Under the pieces are notes generated by a model, which was not told where the DNA came from, searched no databases, and was given only the letters and a program-made list of their open reading frames with translations. From Devosia sp. (GTDB lineage: Bacteria; Pseudomonadota; Alphaproteobacteria; Rhizobiales; Devosiaceae): a DNA stretch of 64,000 bases. This document shows, one piece after another, positions 17,790-27,288 of this stretch. Position 1 is the stretch's first letter, and the number at the start of each line of letters is the position of its first letter. The stretch is from the NCBI RefSeq assembly GCF_028290625.1, contig NZ_JAQGJM010000008.1:124001-188000 (forward strand). The letters run 5' to 3'. Both the position numbers and the translations under genes were made by a program.

Positions 17790-18611
17790 TCAGATGCCTT
17801 CGATGCCCTTGATGAATTTACGCACCACGGCGACGAAGATGACCATTAATGGAATCGACACCGAAACGTAGGCGGCGAACAGCGCGCCATAGTCGACCTG
17901 GTGCTCGCCTTTGAACCCTAGCGCGGCGACGGCGACGGGCATCTTGGTGGCGTCGCCCACGGTGATCAGCGGCCAGAGCAATTCGTTCCAGGTGAACAGC
18001 AGATCGAGGATCGCGACCGTGCCCAGTCCCGGCAATGCCAGCGGCAGGGCGACAAACAGCAGGAGCTGGACTTCATTGGCGCCCTCGATCCGCGCTGCCT
18101 GGAACAGCTCGCCCGGCAGCCGTTCAAAGAACAGGCGCATGATGTAGATGCCGATGACGATCTCGAACCCGGCGAAAGGCAGGATCAGCGCCCAGGGCGT
18201 GCCCAGCAATTTGAGGGCTTTGACTTCCACGAACAGCGGCACCAGCGTCAAAACGCCGGGGATCATCAGCAGGGCAACGACGCACAGGAATGCCACGTTC
18301 TTGCCGGGAAATTTCATCCGCCCGAAGGTGTAACCGCCCAGCAGCGACAGGATGAGCACGATGACCAGCGTGCCGAAGGAATACTGAGCCGAATTGAGGA
18401 TGGCGACCGAAACCTTGGGCCAGACCTGGGCATAGTTGGCCCAGTCAAACGGGAAGGTGAACCACCAATAGTTCTCGAAAAACTGGTTCGGCGATTTCAC
18501 CGAAGTCGCCAGCAGGAACAGGAAGGGATACCAGGTCAGCGCCGCCAGAATGAGCAGTGCGAACTGTTGGGGTACGGCGTAGCGCTTGAGCGCCCTGAAC
18601 TCAGTCGACAT
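17790..18611 (-). CDS. ABC sugar transporter permease (MalG-like)
   Basis: Inner-membrane permease of 273 aa with about six helices, beginning with ALLILAALTWYPFLFLLAT. The EAA loop reads ELFQAARIEGANEVQ near residue 170. I placed the start at ATG 18611 (MSTEFRALKRY), giving an 11-base overlap with the preceding permease; the longer open frame to 18719 lies wholly within the upstream gene in another frame. It pairs with the 18601-19536 product to form the membrane channel. Confidence 0.9.
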   Translation of the reverse strand: MSTEFRALKRYAVPQQFALLILAALTWYPFLFLLATSVKSPNQFFENYWWFTFPFDWANYAQVWPKVSVAILNSAQYSFGTLVIVLILSLLGGYTFGRMKFPGKNVAFLCVVALLMIPGVLTLVPLFVEVKALKLLGTPWALILPFAGFEIVIGIYIMRLFFERLPGELFQAARIEGANEVQLLLFVALPLALPGLGTVAILDLLFTWNELLWPLITVGDATKMPVAVAALGFKGEHQVDYGALFAAYVSVSIPLMVIFVAVVRKFIKGIEGI

Positions 18612-19536
18612 CGTAGGCACTCCGATAGCGCAACCACATCGAGATGGCGGTGAAGATGAGCCCGACGCCCAGCATGACCACGCCGACCGCGCAGGCCTGG
18701 CCGAACTTGCCGTAGTCAAAGGCGGTTCGGTATAGGTAATAGGCCGGCAATTCGGTCGAGGTGCCGGGACCGCCGCGGGTCAGGATCAGTTGCGGCTCGG
18801 TGGTCTGTAGTCCTTCCAGGATCAGCAGCACGGCGACGAAGACGATGCCACCGCGCAGCATCGGCAAATCGACATTCCAGATCCGCTTCCAGATCGAGCA
18901 GCCCTCGAGCTGGGCCGTTTCGATGATGTCGCGCGGCAGGCCCTCGAGCGAGGCAACGAAGATCAGGAAGGCGAGCGAGGAAACGAAGGGAAAGCCGATA
19001 AAGGCCAGGGCGCCCAGTGCCGTTGACGATTGCCCAAGCCAGGGCTGCTGCCAGGCACCCAGGCCAATGAGATTGAGCGCTTCGTTGATCAGCCCGACCT
19101 GCGGGTCATAGATGAAGGCCCACATCAGGTAGATCACCGAGCGCGGCACCACCAAAGGGATGACGAAGGCGATTTTCCAGAACATGCGCACCCGTTCGTT
19201 GCGAATGCTGAAGATCAATTCGGCGGCGATGAAGGCAAACAGCAGGACCGCGATGGTGCGCAGCGAAGTGTATTTCGCCATGTTGACGAAGGCGTCGCGA
19301 AAGACGTTGTCATTGAACAGGTCGGTGAAGTTCTTGAAGCCGATAAAGGCGTCCTTCTTGCGCCCGTCCCAGTTGGTCAGGGAGTGGTAAAAAGCCGAGA
19401 AGGTCGGGATATAGCGGAAGATGATCAGCTCTGCGGCGACTGGCAGCAGGAACAGGAATGGTACCCAGCGCGAGGTGAGGCGCAGGCGGCTCCTGGGCAC
19501 CGACACGCTCGCCTGCTCGATCGCGACGCTGGTCAT
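18601..19536 (-). CDS. ABC sugar transporter permease (MalF-like)
   Basis: Inner-membrane permease of 311 aa. It has an N-terminal cytoplasmic tail of about 25 residues, then WVPFLFLLPVAAELIIF as the first helix and five more. The EAA loop IIETAQLEGCSIWKRIW lies near residue 205 and contacts the ATPase. It is separated from the upstream binding-protein gene by 82 bases that contain a stem-loop, and overlaps the downstream permease by 11 bases. Substrate: a sugar, probably rhamnosylated, given the rhamnosidase that heads the operon. Confidence 0.9.
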   Translation of the reverse strand: MTSVAIEQASVSVPRSRLRLTSRWVPFLFLLPVAAELIIFRYIPTFSAFYHSLTNWDGRKKDAFIGFKNFTDLFNDNVFRDAFVNMAKYTSLRTIAVLLFAFIAAELIFSIRNERVRMFWKIAFVIPLVVPRSVIYLMWAFIYDPQVGLINEALNLIGLGAWQQPWLGQSSTALGALAFIGFPFVSSLAFLIFVASLEGLPRDIIETAQLEGCSIWKRIWNVDLPMLRGGIVFVAVLLILEGLQTTEPQLILTRGGPGTSTELPAYYLYRTAFDYGKFGQACAVGVVMLGVGLIFTAISMWLRYRSAYDVD

Positions 19537-19579
19537 GCTGGGCCTCCGGTTCGGGAACTAAGCGATGTCACAATAATGC

Positions 19580-19608
19580 GGAGCGCTCGCCTTGTGAACA
19601 AGCGCTCC
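19580..19608 (-). terminator. Stem-loop between binding protein and permease genes
   Basis: Perfect 8-bp arms GGAGCGCT (19580-19587) and AGCGCTCC (19601-19608), with further pairing possible inside the loop. There is no T tract on the transcribed strand. It sits between the binding-protein stop (19619) and permease start (19536), the same position as the hairpins at 1694-1732 and 28683-28707. Confidence 0.5.
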
Positions 19609-19618
19609 ACGGGAGCCG

Positions 19619-21070
19619 TTACTGGTTGCACCAATCCCAGCTATTGGCCTCGCACTGATCGGCCACGGCCTTGTCGAGCAGGGCCTGGTACTGGGTCTTC
19701 ATCTCGTCCCGCGAGATTTCGCCCAGCATGAAGCTCTGCAGCAGCCGGTTGTGCGGCGTGCCATACTGCTCGCCATTGTAGCGGCTGACGGCATCGGTGA
19801 TGCCACGTTCCGGCAGTTGCGAGATGGCCGAGAACCCCTTGGCGACCTCGGCCGGCTCGACCCCCTTGATGACCGGCAGATTGCCTTCGTCATATCCGGC
19901 AATGCGCTGAGCCTGCGCCGGCGCGGTGAGGAACTTGAGGAAATCGACCGACGCATCGAGCGTGCCTCGATCGGCCGCGCCCGAGGAGATGCCGAACTGG
20001 CCGCTCGAGGACGGGCCACCGACCCGATAGATGGTGGGCTGGGTCAGGTACTTACTGTTCTCGTTGGTGAAGGGCGGGAAATACGTCGTCGTCACCGAGA
20101 ACTTGGCCGTATCGCGTACCGTCGGGGCATTCCAGGTGCCGAGCCAGGCCATGGCGACCTTGTCGTTGAAGAACAGGTTCATGATCTGGTCGAGGCTGGT
20201 AATGCCCGCGAAGCCTTCGACGAGGCAGTTGTCGGTCACTTCCTTGGTAAGATCGAGGAAGGTATCGAAGCGTGGGTCCGTGGTGCTGAACTTGCCGTCA
20301 TGGGTGGCCTTGGCCATTTCTTCGGGCGTCAGCTGGCGGTCCTTCATGAACGGATTTTCGTAGGCAGGCAGGTGCCAGCTCGGAATCTGATCAGCGAAGG
20401 CAGCGCTGATCAGCAGCGTATCGAGCCACTGGTCGGTGCTCCAGCCCGGGGTCGCGAAGACGCCCAGCGGCTGGATGCCCTTGGCCTTCAAATCCTTGCA
20501 GCTCTTGATGAAGTCGGTCCAGCTCGCCCAGTTGGTATCGATGCCGTTGGCCTTCATCAGGTCGTTGTTGATGAACAAGCCCGTCTCCACCCAATTGGTG
20601 TTGACCTGGTACCAGTTGCCGTCCGGCGCGCGGATTTGGGCTTTCACATTGTCGAAGAACTCGTCGTTCCACTTATCGTGGCCCGGCTGGCCGGTGGGGA
20701 TGTAGTCGTTGGGGCCATCTAGGTACTCGTTGAGGGCCGTCCAGCGGTCCGCCTCGGCATTGCGGGTGTAATAGTGCGACCAGCCGATATCGGGCTCATC
20801 GCCGGCCGCGTAACGGGTCGACAGCCAGGCGAAATAGGTCGACTGGTCGCCGCCGAGCCACGGCACTGGCTCGATCTTGGTATCGGGATGCAGCTTTTCG
20901 TAGTCGGCAATGATCGCGTCCATAGTTTCCTTGGAGCGCGGATCGGAGTCAGGGGCGTAAAGCTGGCCCATATAGATTTTGACAGTGGTTTGGGCATAGG
21001 CGGCCCCTGTCAGCGCAGTGAGACCCAGCAGGCCCATCGTCAGGCCCTTGGCGAGTATACTCAGTCGCAT
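19619..21070 (-). CDS. ABC sugar transporter, extracellular solute-binding protein
   Basis: Periplasmic binding protein of 483 aa, family 1 type. A Sec signal peptide covers about residues 1-26 (MRLSILAKGLTMGLLGLTAL, then GAAYA before QTTVK). The mature protein starts with a strand reading VKIYMGQLYAPDSDPR and has the aromatic-rich sugar cleft (WSHYYTRN, WYQVNTNWVETG). It is somewhat larger than MalE, in line with oligosaccharide or glycoside binders. It is the second gene of the operon, 40 bases after the GH78 rhamnosidase. Confidence 0.9.
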   Translation of the reverse strand: MRLSILAKGLTMGLLGLTALTGAAYAQTTVKIYMGQLYAPDSDPRSKETMDAIIADYEKLHPDTKIEPVPWLGGDQSTYFAWLSTRYAAGDEPDIGWSHYYTRNAEADRWTALNEYLDGPNDYIPTGQPGHDKWNDEFFDNVKAQIRAPDGNWYQVNTNWVETGLFINNDLMKANGIDTNWASWTDFIKSCKDLKAKGIQPLGVFATPGWSTDQWLDTLLISAAFADQIPSWHLPAYENPFMKDRQLTPEEMAKATHDGKFSTTDPRFDTFLDLTKEVTDNCLVEGFAGITSLDQIMNLFFNDKVAMAWLGTWNAPTVRDTAKFSVTTTYFPPFTNENSKYLTQPTIYRVGGPSSSGQFGISSGAADRGTLDASVDFLKFLTAPAQAQRIAGYDEGNLPVIKGVEPAEVAKGFSAISQLPERGITDAVSRYNGEQYGTPHNRLLQSFMLGEISRDEMKTQYQALLDKAVADQCEANSWDWCNQ

Positions 21071-21110
21071 TCTCTTCCTCCCTAGTTGAACGTGTCTTAG
21101 GCACTCCCCG

Positions 21111-23771
21111 TCATGCGGCCAGGCGCAAGGTGACCGTGCGGCGGCCGGGACTGACCGGCAGCCCTTCCTGGCTCAGGCTGCGCGCCGCCTCCTCGCGACT
21201 CAATGCGCGGTCGTCCATGGTGATATCGGCCGCGCCCGCCGGCAGCTTCAGCCGCGCTTTGGTTCCGGGCGGGGTGGTGAACGAATAGGTGACCCGACCC
21301 TCATTATCGACCTGCCAGCCGGCTTCGATGCGGCCGTAGCGCGTGTCGTGGCTCGCTTGGAGCGGCGCCAGTTCGGCATGGAATTCGGGGGCGATAATGA
21401 TGGAGCCGAAGCCCGGCGCCTGCGGGTCAGCCTGGATGCCGGCCAGATGATGATAGAACCAGTAGACCACCGCCCCATAGGCATAGTGATTGTAGGAGTT
21501 CATCGAGGTTGCGGGCGTGCCCTCGAGGTCGATACCGTCCCAACGCTCCCAGATCGTCGTGGCGCCGCGCTTGACCTGATAGAGCCAGCCCGGGCTGGTC
21601 TCGACCAGCAGCAGCTTGATGGCGATATCGTGCAGCCCGATCTTGGAGAGGGTGGGCAGCAGTTGCGCGGTGGCGATGATGCCGGTGCCCAGTTGCAGGC
21701 CGGGCTCGTTGAGGCCGCCGGTGCGATAGATGGCCCTCTTGAAGTCCTCGATCGCCTTGTCGTGCCACTGCTCGGGGATCAGGTCGTTGGCGAAGGCAAA
21801 CACATAGGCGCCCTGTGAATTGTAGAGCAGCCGGCCGGTTGGGGTGATGAATTCGCGCTGGAATGCAGCCTTGATCTTGTCGGCCAGGGCCTCGTGTTGC
21901 TCGGCAATGGCCGTTTCGCCCAGAATGCGGGCGGCGCGCGCCACAGTGCGGGTCGAGGCGAAGTAATAGGCCGTGGCGACGAAATCATCGCCGGTATTGG
22001 GATTGGGTTTGACGGTCGAGCCCTGCGGCTGGACCCAGTCGCCAAAGGTGAAGCCGCGCTCGACGATCCGCGTTGGTGGATGCCGCACGCCGTCGGGTGA
22101 CATACTGGTGAGGTAGCCGATCCAGCGCACCATGGCGGGCAGGTTCTCGGCCAGGATATCGCGGTCGCCGGTGAAGGTCCAAACCGTCCACGGCACCGCG
22201 CAGATCGCGTCGCCCCAACAGGCGCTGCCATAGAAATTGGGCATATTGGCTTCGTGGTAGCGATTGGGATGCGGCACGACATGGCTGATGGCGCCGTCCT
22301 CGCGCTGGTCAGCCACCATGTCGCGCAGCCACTTGCGGAAGAACGGGGCGGTATCACGCAGGTAAGAGGCAGTGGGCGAGAAAATCTGCGCGTCGCCGGT
22401 CCAGCCCAGGCGCTCGTCGCGTTGCGGACAATCCATCGGCACGTCGAGGAAATTGCCGCGCAGGCTCCAACGGGCATTCTCATGCAGCCGGTTGATCAGC
22501 GGATTGCTGCAGGAAAAGCTGCCGGTTTCGACGAGGTCGGAAGTGAACGGCACGGACTCGATCGACACCAGCCGGGCCTGGCCGGTGATCGTCACCCGGG
22601 CGTGGCGAAAGCCCATGAAGGTGAAAACCGGCTGGTAGCTTTCTTCGCCACCGCCCTTGAGCGTGTAATCGAGCTGCACCTTGGCGCCACGAAAGCTGGT
22701 GCTGTTGAGGTCCTTGCCCTCGGCATCGAGAATTTCGGCGAAATTGACCCGCACCGTGGCGCCGCGTTCGCCCGAGAGGGTGAGCTTGACCGCGCCGGCG
22801 ACATTCTGGCCGAAATCGACCAGCGTGACGCCCGGCCCGATCGATCGCTGATCGACCGGTTGCAAATGCGGAAGCTCACGAATGGGCGGAGCCTCCTGGG
22901 CCACCAATGTCGATTTATCTAGTGGCAATACATCGACGCCGCCAACCGGGCCGGTCTCGCCCTCGAGGCGCGCATCATAGATCTCGCCGGGATAGATGCC
23001 CGACATCAGCACCGGCGTCAGGCCGCTGGTCCAACTGCTGTCGGTCACCACCGATCGCGCTGTGCCGGCCTCGTCAACCATGCGCAGTTCGGCGAGGCAC
23101 CCGACGCGATCGCCATAGGCGTTGACGATGCGATGAGCGGGCCAGCAGATTTCGCCCCTATACCAGCCATCGCCAAGCCAGACTTCGATGGAATTGTCGC
23201 CCGCCTGCAAGTGCTCGGCGATGTCATAGGTGAGATAGCCAAGGCGCTCGCGATAGGAGGTCCAGCCGGGCGTCAGCTCATCCGCCCCGACGCGCAGCCC
23301 ATTGATAAAGCAGCGAAATATCCCGAAACTGGTGATGTAGAGGCGGGCGCTGGCCGGTTTGCTGGCCAGCGTGAACCGCTTGGCCACTGACGGCGCCTGC
23401 TTCTCGGCGCCCGGATCGGTCTGCGGGCCGATCATCTCGCCGCGGCAGTCGGCGGCGGACAGTTTGGCGGTTTCGAACCAGGCTGGCTCGCTGCTGGCCT
23501 CGGCGCCGGCGTCGCCCCAAATCCTGACGCGCCAATAATAACGCTGATGGGCGGAGAGTGGCCCCTGGTAGTCGACATGCTGCGAGCTGTCGCTCACAAC
23601 ACGCCCCGTGGTCCAGACCATCGAGCCGGCGGCGAAGTCCGACGTTGTCGCGACCTCCAGCTCATAGGCGATCTGACGCTGCGCGCTCCAGTCCGTGGGC
23701 AGGTGCCAGCCGAGGTTTTTCGGCGCGGCATCTACGACTGGTGGCTGCGGCGCAATCAGCGTCAACGGCAT
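21111..23771 (-). CDS. Alpha-L-rhamnosidase, GH78, cytoplasmic
   Basis: Glycoside hydrolase of 886 aa removing terminal alpha-L-rhamnose from glycosides or oligosaccharides by inversion. An N-terminal fibronectin-like and lectin-like part (to about residue 320) precedes the (alpha/alpha)6 catalytic barrel. The GH78 signature DCPQRDERLGWTGD lies near residues 440-455 and carries the Asp and Glu residues used for catalysis. The C-terminal beta-domain ends with a short TVTLRLAA strand. No signal peptide is present, so it acts on imported substrate. ATG 23771 has GGAGGGGG just upstream; the frame is open to 23855. It heads the ABC operon that follows on the minus strand. Confidence 0.92.
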   Translation of the reverse strand: MPLTLIAPQPPVVDAAPKNLGWHLPTDWSAQRQIAYELEVATTSDFAAGSMVWTTGRVVSDSSQHVDYQGPLSAHQRYYWRVRIWGDAGAEASSEPAWFETAKLSAADCRGEMIGPQTDPGAEKQAPSVAKRFTLASKPASARLYITSFGIFRCFINGLRVGADELTPGWTSYRERLGYLTYDIAEHLQAGDNSIEVWLGDGWYRGEICWPAHRIVNAYGDRVGCLAELRMVDEAGTARSVVTDSSWTSGLTPVLMSGIYPGEIYDARLEGETGPVGGVDVLPLDKSTLVAQEAPPIRELPHLQPVDQRSIGPGVTLVDFGQNVAGAVKLTLSGERGATVRVNFAEILDAEGKDLNSTSFRGAKVQLDYTLKGGGEESYQPVFTFMGFRHARVTITGQARLVSIESVPFTSDLVETGSFSCSNPLINRLHENARWSLRGNFLDVPMDCPQRDERLGWTGDAQIFSPTASYLRDTAPFFRKWLRDMVADQREDGAISHVVPHPNRYHEANMPNFYGSACWGDAICAVPWTVWTFTGDRDILAENLPAMVRWIGYLTSMSPDGVRHPPTRIVERGFTFGDWVQPQGSTVKPNPNTGDDFVATAYYFASTRTVARAARILGETAIAEQHEALADKIKAAFQREFITPTGRLLYNSQGAYVFAFANDLIPEQWHDKAIEDFKRAIYRTGGLNEPGLQLGTGIIATAQLLPTLSKIGLHDIAIKLLLVETSPGWLYQVKRGATTIWERWDGIDLEGTPATSMNSYNHYAYGAVVYWFYHHLAGIQADPQAPGFGSIIIAPEFHAELAPLQASHDTRYGRIEAGWQVDNEGRVTYSFTTPPGTKARLKLPAGAADITMDDRALSREEAARSLSQEGLPVSPGRRTVTLRLAA

Positions 23772-23839
23772 CTCTTCCCCCTCCGGCTTCGTCTCGGACA
23801 CTCTTTGGCGTCTCGTTGTCCCAACTCTGCCCAACGATA

Positions 23840-23855
23840 ATGTAAACGTCAACAT
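23840..23855. promoter_or_regulatory. Candidate LacI-family operator
   Basis: ATGTAAACGTCAACAT: 6 of 8 base pairs of the dyad are symmetric about a central CG, as in LacI/PurR-type operators. It lies 69 bases before the rhamnosidase ATG in the divergent region shared with the dehydrogenase at 24042. The LacI gene at 15609-16631 is the likely binder. Confidence 0.5.
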
Positions 23856-24041
23856 CCAAGATTACGATTGTCGATCGCCATACGCCGCAAAGCCGAACAA
23901 GCAGCCGCAATTAGGGGCGCCAATGAACAATTATTGACGGAGGCCAAATGAGAACGTAAGCATTGAAAGCCTCCATGACCGGAAAATCGGCCGGGAGGCG
24001 GAGGCGGGGAAGTTGCGTCCGCGTCGCAATGGGGGGACAAA

Positions 24042-25085
24042 ATGGCAAGCCGTTTCCGCATCCTGACGCCGGATGCGCAATATGCCGACGACGCCGAAAT
24101 CGAGCGCAACACCGCCGGCAGCGACGTGAGCTGGGACATTTTCCGCGAGCGCGTCGATAGCCGCAAAGTGCCCGATGCGGTGTTTGCCGCGGCCGATGCG
24201 ATCATCGTCTGGCATGAGGTGCCGATCGACGCCGAGTTGGTCCGGCGCATCCCCAATTGCCGCATCATCGTGCGCGCCGGCGTCGGCTTCGATCACATCG
24301 ATCTCAAGGCGACCGGCGAGGCCGGTATTCCGGTGGCCAATACCCCCGATTACGGCACCAGCGAGGTTGCCGATCACGCCATCGGCCTGATGTTGGCGCT
24401 CTGCCGCGGCATCACGACGTTTCACCAGCAGCTACAAGCTGACCCCATCGGCAATTTCGATTCGGGTCGGGCACCGCTGGTTCGCCGCATCCGGGGACGC
24501 ATCTTTGGCGTAGTGGGGCTGGGCCGGATCGGCATTGCCACCGCCATCCGGGCCAAGGCTTTCGGCATGCGGGCGATCGCCTACGATCCTTATGCGCCCG
24601 CGGGCATGGAAATCGCCGCCGGCGTGGAGCGGGTCGATAGCCTCGCCGACCTGCTCGCCTTGAGCGATGTGGTCAGCCTGCACTGCCCGCTGACCTTGGA
24701 AACGCGCGATCTCATCGACGCGGAGGCGCTCAGGTTGATGAAGAGCGATGCCATCCTGATCAACACCGCCCGCGGCGCGATCGTCGATATTCCCGCACTC
24801 ATCGCTGCGGTGGCATCGCGGCAGATCGGCGGCGCGGGCATCGATGTGTTGCCCATCGAACCGCCACTACCTGACGATGCCTTTTCGATTGCCTATCGCG
24901 ACCTCGGCGCCAGCAAGCTGCAGGACCGCTTCATCGTCACCCCGCACGCGGCATGGTCCAGCCCCGAAAGCCGCGCTGACGCCCGTCGCCTGTCGGTGCA
25001 GACAGCAATGATGTATCTGCAGACCGGCAAGCTGCGCAATTTGGTCAATGGCGAATATTTGCGCGATCGACGGACGCTGGGATAA
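24042..25085 (+). CDS. D-isomer-specific 2-hydroxyacid dehydrogenase
   Basis: NAD-dependent oxidoreductase of 347 aa in the D-2-hydroxyacid dehydrogenase family (phosphoglycerate dehydrogenase/CtBP-like). Catalytic Arg is in RAGVGFDHID (about residue 85), the NAD motif in GVVGLGRIGIA (about 160-170), the Glu in DVLPIEPPLP (about 275) and the His in TPHAAWSS (about 308). There is no ACT domain. It is divergent from the rhamnosidase operon and could share its control, but its substrate is not evident. It converges on the LacI gene at 25130. Confidence 0.88.
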   Translation: MASRFRILTPDAQYADDAEIERNTAGSDVSWDIFRERVDSRKVPDAVFAAADAIIVWHEVPIDAELVRRIPNCRIIVRAGVGFDHIDLKATGEAGIPVANTPDYGTSEVADHAIGLMLALCRGITTFHQQLQADPIGNFDSGRAPLVRRIRGRIFGVVGLGRIGIATAIRAKAFGMRAIAYDPYAPAGMEIAAGVERVDSLADLLALSDVVSLHCPLTLETRDLIDAEALRLMKSDAILINTARGAIVDIPALIAAVASRQIGGAGIDVLPIEPPLPDDAFSIAYRDLGASKLQDRFIVTPHAAWSSPESRADARRLSVQTAMMYLQTGKLRNLVNGEYLRDRRTLG

Positions 25086-25129
25086 CGCCACTGCTGCTTT
25101 TTGGGGCCTCGAGCCGGTGCGGCTCAACC

Positions 25130-26131
25130 CTAGTGCCTGGGGAATTCTCCGGTGCTGCGGCCCCAGCGCACCATGCAGTCGACGACGCGTTGTTGGGGTT
25201 CGCTGGCCGGGGTAAGGCTGATGAATTGGGCCAGGGCATCGCTGACGATGCCGGCCGGAGGCAGGATGGTAGTGATGGAATGGCTGTCCCAATTGGATAG
25301 CGACACCCCGTCATGACCCACGATGGCAACGTCGTCCGCCACCTTGAGGCCAAGCAGGGCCGCCGCGTCCTTGGCGCCGATCGCCATCAGGTCGTTGGCG
25401 CAAACCAGCACGTCCGGGCGCAGGCGCCGCAGCAGCAAGGCGGCCTCCTTGTAGCCTGACTCGTAAGAGTAATCGCCGTGCTCGACGATTTCGAAGGCCA
25501 TGCCGTGCCGCGCCAGAGCGTCGGCGAACCAGCGCATGCGCTGCTTGTCGATATGGCTGGAGGCGCGGCCCGACAGATAGACGAAATGCCGTCGGCCCTG
25601 GCCCACCAGATGATCGACGATCTGGGCCGTAGCCGCCGTCGCATCGAGCCTGACGTCGAACAGGGCGCGGCCTTCCAGTGGCTCCGACGAGGCGACGATC
25701 AGCGTCGCGGAGCGGAAAATGTCGAGCGCATCATCCACCGAAACCGCGTCGGAATAGAGCACCACGTGATCGACCTGGTAGGTCGAGGCGATGCGCATCA
25801 AGTGGCCGCGGTCCTCGTGATTGGCGCAGCACAGCAGCAGCGGCATAAGCTCGCGCTCCTGCAGGCGGTGGATCAGCAGATCCAGCCCCTCGGCCTCGGC
25901 CGGATTAGCGACGGTATTGACCACCAGCGCGACCAGCCGCGAGCGGCTGTTGTTGAGCGAGCGGGCCATGGCATTGGGGCGAAAGCCATGTTCGGCGGCG
26001 AGCGCCAGGACGCGCTCGCGGGTTTCCGGCTTGATGCGCGGATCGTTGGAGAAGGCACGCGAGATCGTCGCGGATGACACGCCGGCAAGCTTGGCCAATT
26101 CGACCGATGTGAGCCCCTTACGGCGAATCAT
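25130..26131 (-). CDS. thuR: LacI-family regulator (ThuR-like position)
   Basis: A 333-aa LacI-type regulator. The HTH spans residues 7-29 (LTSVELAKLAGVSSATISRA), then the hinge and a sugar-binding domain (LVALVVNTVANP onward). The start is ATG 26131 (MIRRKGLTS); the upstream open frame to 26371 is a shadow of the next gene. It lies just downstream of the ThuB-like gene on the minus strand, and the divergent promoter region beyond has two operator-like dyads. By position it corresponds to ThuR, which represses trehalose/sucrose uptake in Sinorhizobium; the assignment is by context. Confidence 0.8.
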   Translation of the reverse strand: MIRRKGLTSVELAKLAGVSSATISRAFSNDPRIKPETRERVLALAAEHGFRPNAMARSLNNSRSRLVALVVNTVANPAEAEGLDLLIHRLQERELMPLLLCCANHEDRGHLMRIASTYQVDHVVLYSDAVSVDDALDIFRSATLIVASSEPLEGRALFDVRLDATAATAQIVDHLVGQGRRHFVYLSGRASSHIDKQRMRWFADALARHGMAFEIVEHGDYSYESGYKEAALLLRRLRPDVLVCANDLMAIGAKDAAALLGLKVADDVAIVGHDGVSLSNWDSHSITTILPPAGIVSDALAQFISLTPASEPQQRVVDCMVRWGRSTGEFPRH

Positions 26132-26154
26132 GAGCGTTCCCTGGCGACCTCCGA

Positions 26155-27162
26155 TCAGGCCGCGCCCGTATCTATCGCAATTGCCTCGCCGTCGCGAGCG
26201 GCGGATGCCTTGATGGCGTCCCACAGCCGTGCGAACCGCAGGCCATTTGCCACGGTGGATGGATTGGCCATGCGGCCGTCGCGTACGGCCTGGAAGGTGT
26301 GCATCGGGGTATCGCGGATCTCGCTTTCCTCGCGCAGCTCGGCGACGCCCTCGACCGTGACTTCGCGCCACTTGCCCCAGGCATCGATGCGGATGATGGC
26401 CTTGGTGTAGAAGAACGTGATGGCGGATTCGCAGCCCGGAGGGCCATCGCCGGCAGCGTTAAAGGTGACCAGCGCGCCATTGGCGAGGCGGGCGGCGACG
26501 GCGCAGACCAGGTCGACCTTGAGGCCGCGATTGTTGGTGAAGGCGCTCAACCGCTCGAACTCGCTGTCGGCGAGCACGCAGACGGTGTTCATCATATGAG
26601 CGCCGGTGTCGAACATGAAGCCGCCGCCGGAAATGGCCGGGTTCTGCTTCCACTGGCCGGCATAATTCTTGGCCCAGCCTTCCCAGATCGAGGCGTTGAC
26701 GCTGACCAGGTCGCCGAAATCGCCGCGACGGGCGCGATCCTTGGTGTCGTGGACGAGGGGCGAGAGACCACCCTGGAAGGCGATGACCACGGTTTTGCCG
26801 GTGCGCTTTTCGGCTTCGACCAGTGCCAGGGCTTCATCGACGGTGGTGACCATCGGCTTTTCCAGCAGCAGGTCAAAACCCGCCTCGATCACAGCCAGCG
26901 CGTTGGCGCCGTGGAACACGTGCGGGGTGGATACATAGACCGCATCCATCTTGCCGGCCTGGGCTTTAAGCATGGCTTCGGCATCGGGGTATTCGGTCGG
27001 GCGGGCCTTGCCGGCGGCTTCGACGACATCGCCAAAGCGTTGACGCGACAGGATACTGACCTCCGCGGTGGCGACGATATCGACGTCGCTCATCGCCGCC
27101 CAACCACGCGCATAATCGGCCGCCTTGAGGCCGGCTCCGATGACACCCAAACGCAAAACCAT
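26155..27162 (-). CDS. thuB: Gfo/Idh/MocA-family oxidoreductase (ThuB-like)
   Basis: NAD(P)-dependent oxidoreductase of 335 aa. The nucleotide motif GVIGAGLKAADYARG is at the N-terminus, the EKPMVTTVDEA catalytic Lys segment at about 97, and the DTGAHMMNTV His/Asp region near 190. In Sinorhizobium, ThuA and ThuB together oxidise trehalose and related disaccharides to 3-keto forms; here a ThuA-like gene ends the divergent operon at 32418. The start at 27162 (MVLRLGVIG) follows a GGGAGGAT Shine-Dalgarno; the longer GTG-initiated frame would cross the operator region. Family call firm, ThuB role inferred. Confidence 0.8.
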   Translation of the reverse strand: MVLRLGVIGAGLKAADYARGWAAMSDVDIVATAEVSILSRQRFGDVVEAAGKARPTEYPDAEAMLKAQAGKMDAVYVSTPHVFHGANALAVIEAGFDLLLEKPMVTTVDEALALVEAEKRTGKTVVIAFQGGLSPLVHDTKDRARRGDFGDLVSVNASIWEGWAKNYAGQWKQNPAISGGGFMFDTGAHMMNTVCVLADSEFERLSAFTNNRGLKVDLVCAVAARLANGALVTFNAAGDGPPGCESAITFFYTKAIIRIDAWGKWREVTVEGVAELREESEIRDTPMHTFQAVRDGRMANPSTVANGLRFARLWDAIKASAARDGEAIAIDTGAA

Positions 27163-27182
27163 GTCGCAAATCCTCCCGTTTG

Positions 27183-27196
27183 CGGACACGTGTACA
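27183..27196. promoter_or_regulatory. Candidate LacI-family operator near thuB start
   Basis: CGGACACGTGTACA: a dyad around ACACGTGT with the half-site GTGTACA, identical to the right half of the dyad at 27291-27304. It lies about 20 bases before the thuB start codon. Confidence 0.45.
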
Positions 27197-27288
27197 TCAC
27201 CCGACAAAGCCTCGTAAACGGCAAAATGACCGAAAAATGCGAAGCACACACAAAATGGAAGAAGTGTTCGATTTTCTCTTGCCGCAAA

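Noticed and set aside
25105..25128. GAGCC/GGCTC hairpin between the 2-hydroxyacid dehydrogenase and LacI genes
   Set aside because: Only a 5-bp stem and no T tract on either strand; too weak to call a terminator.
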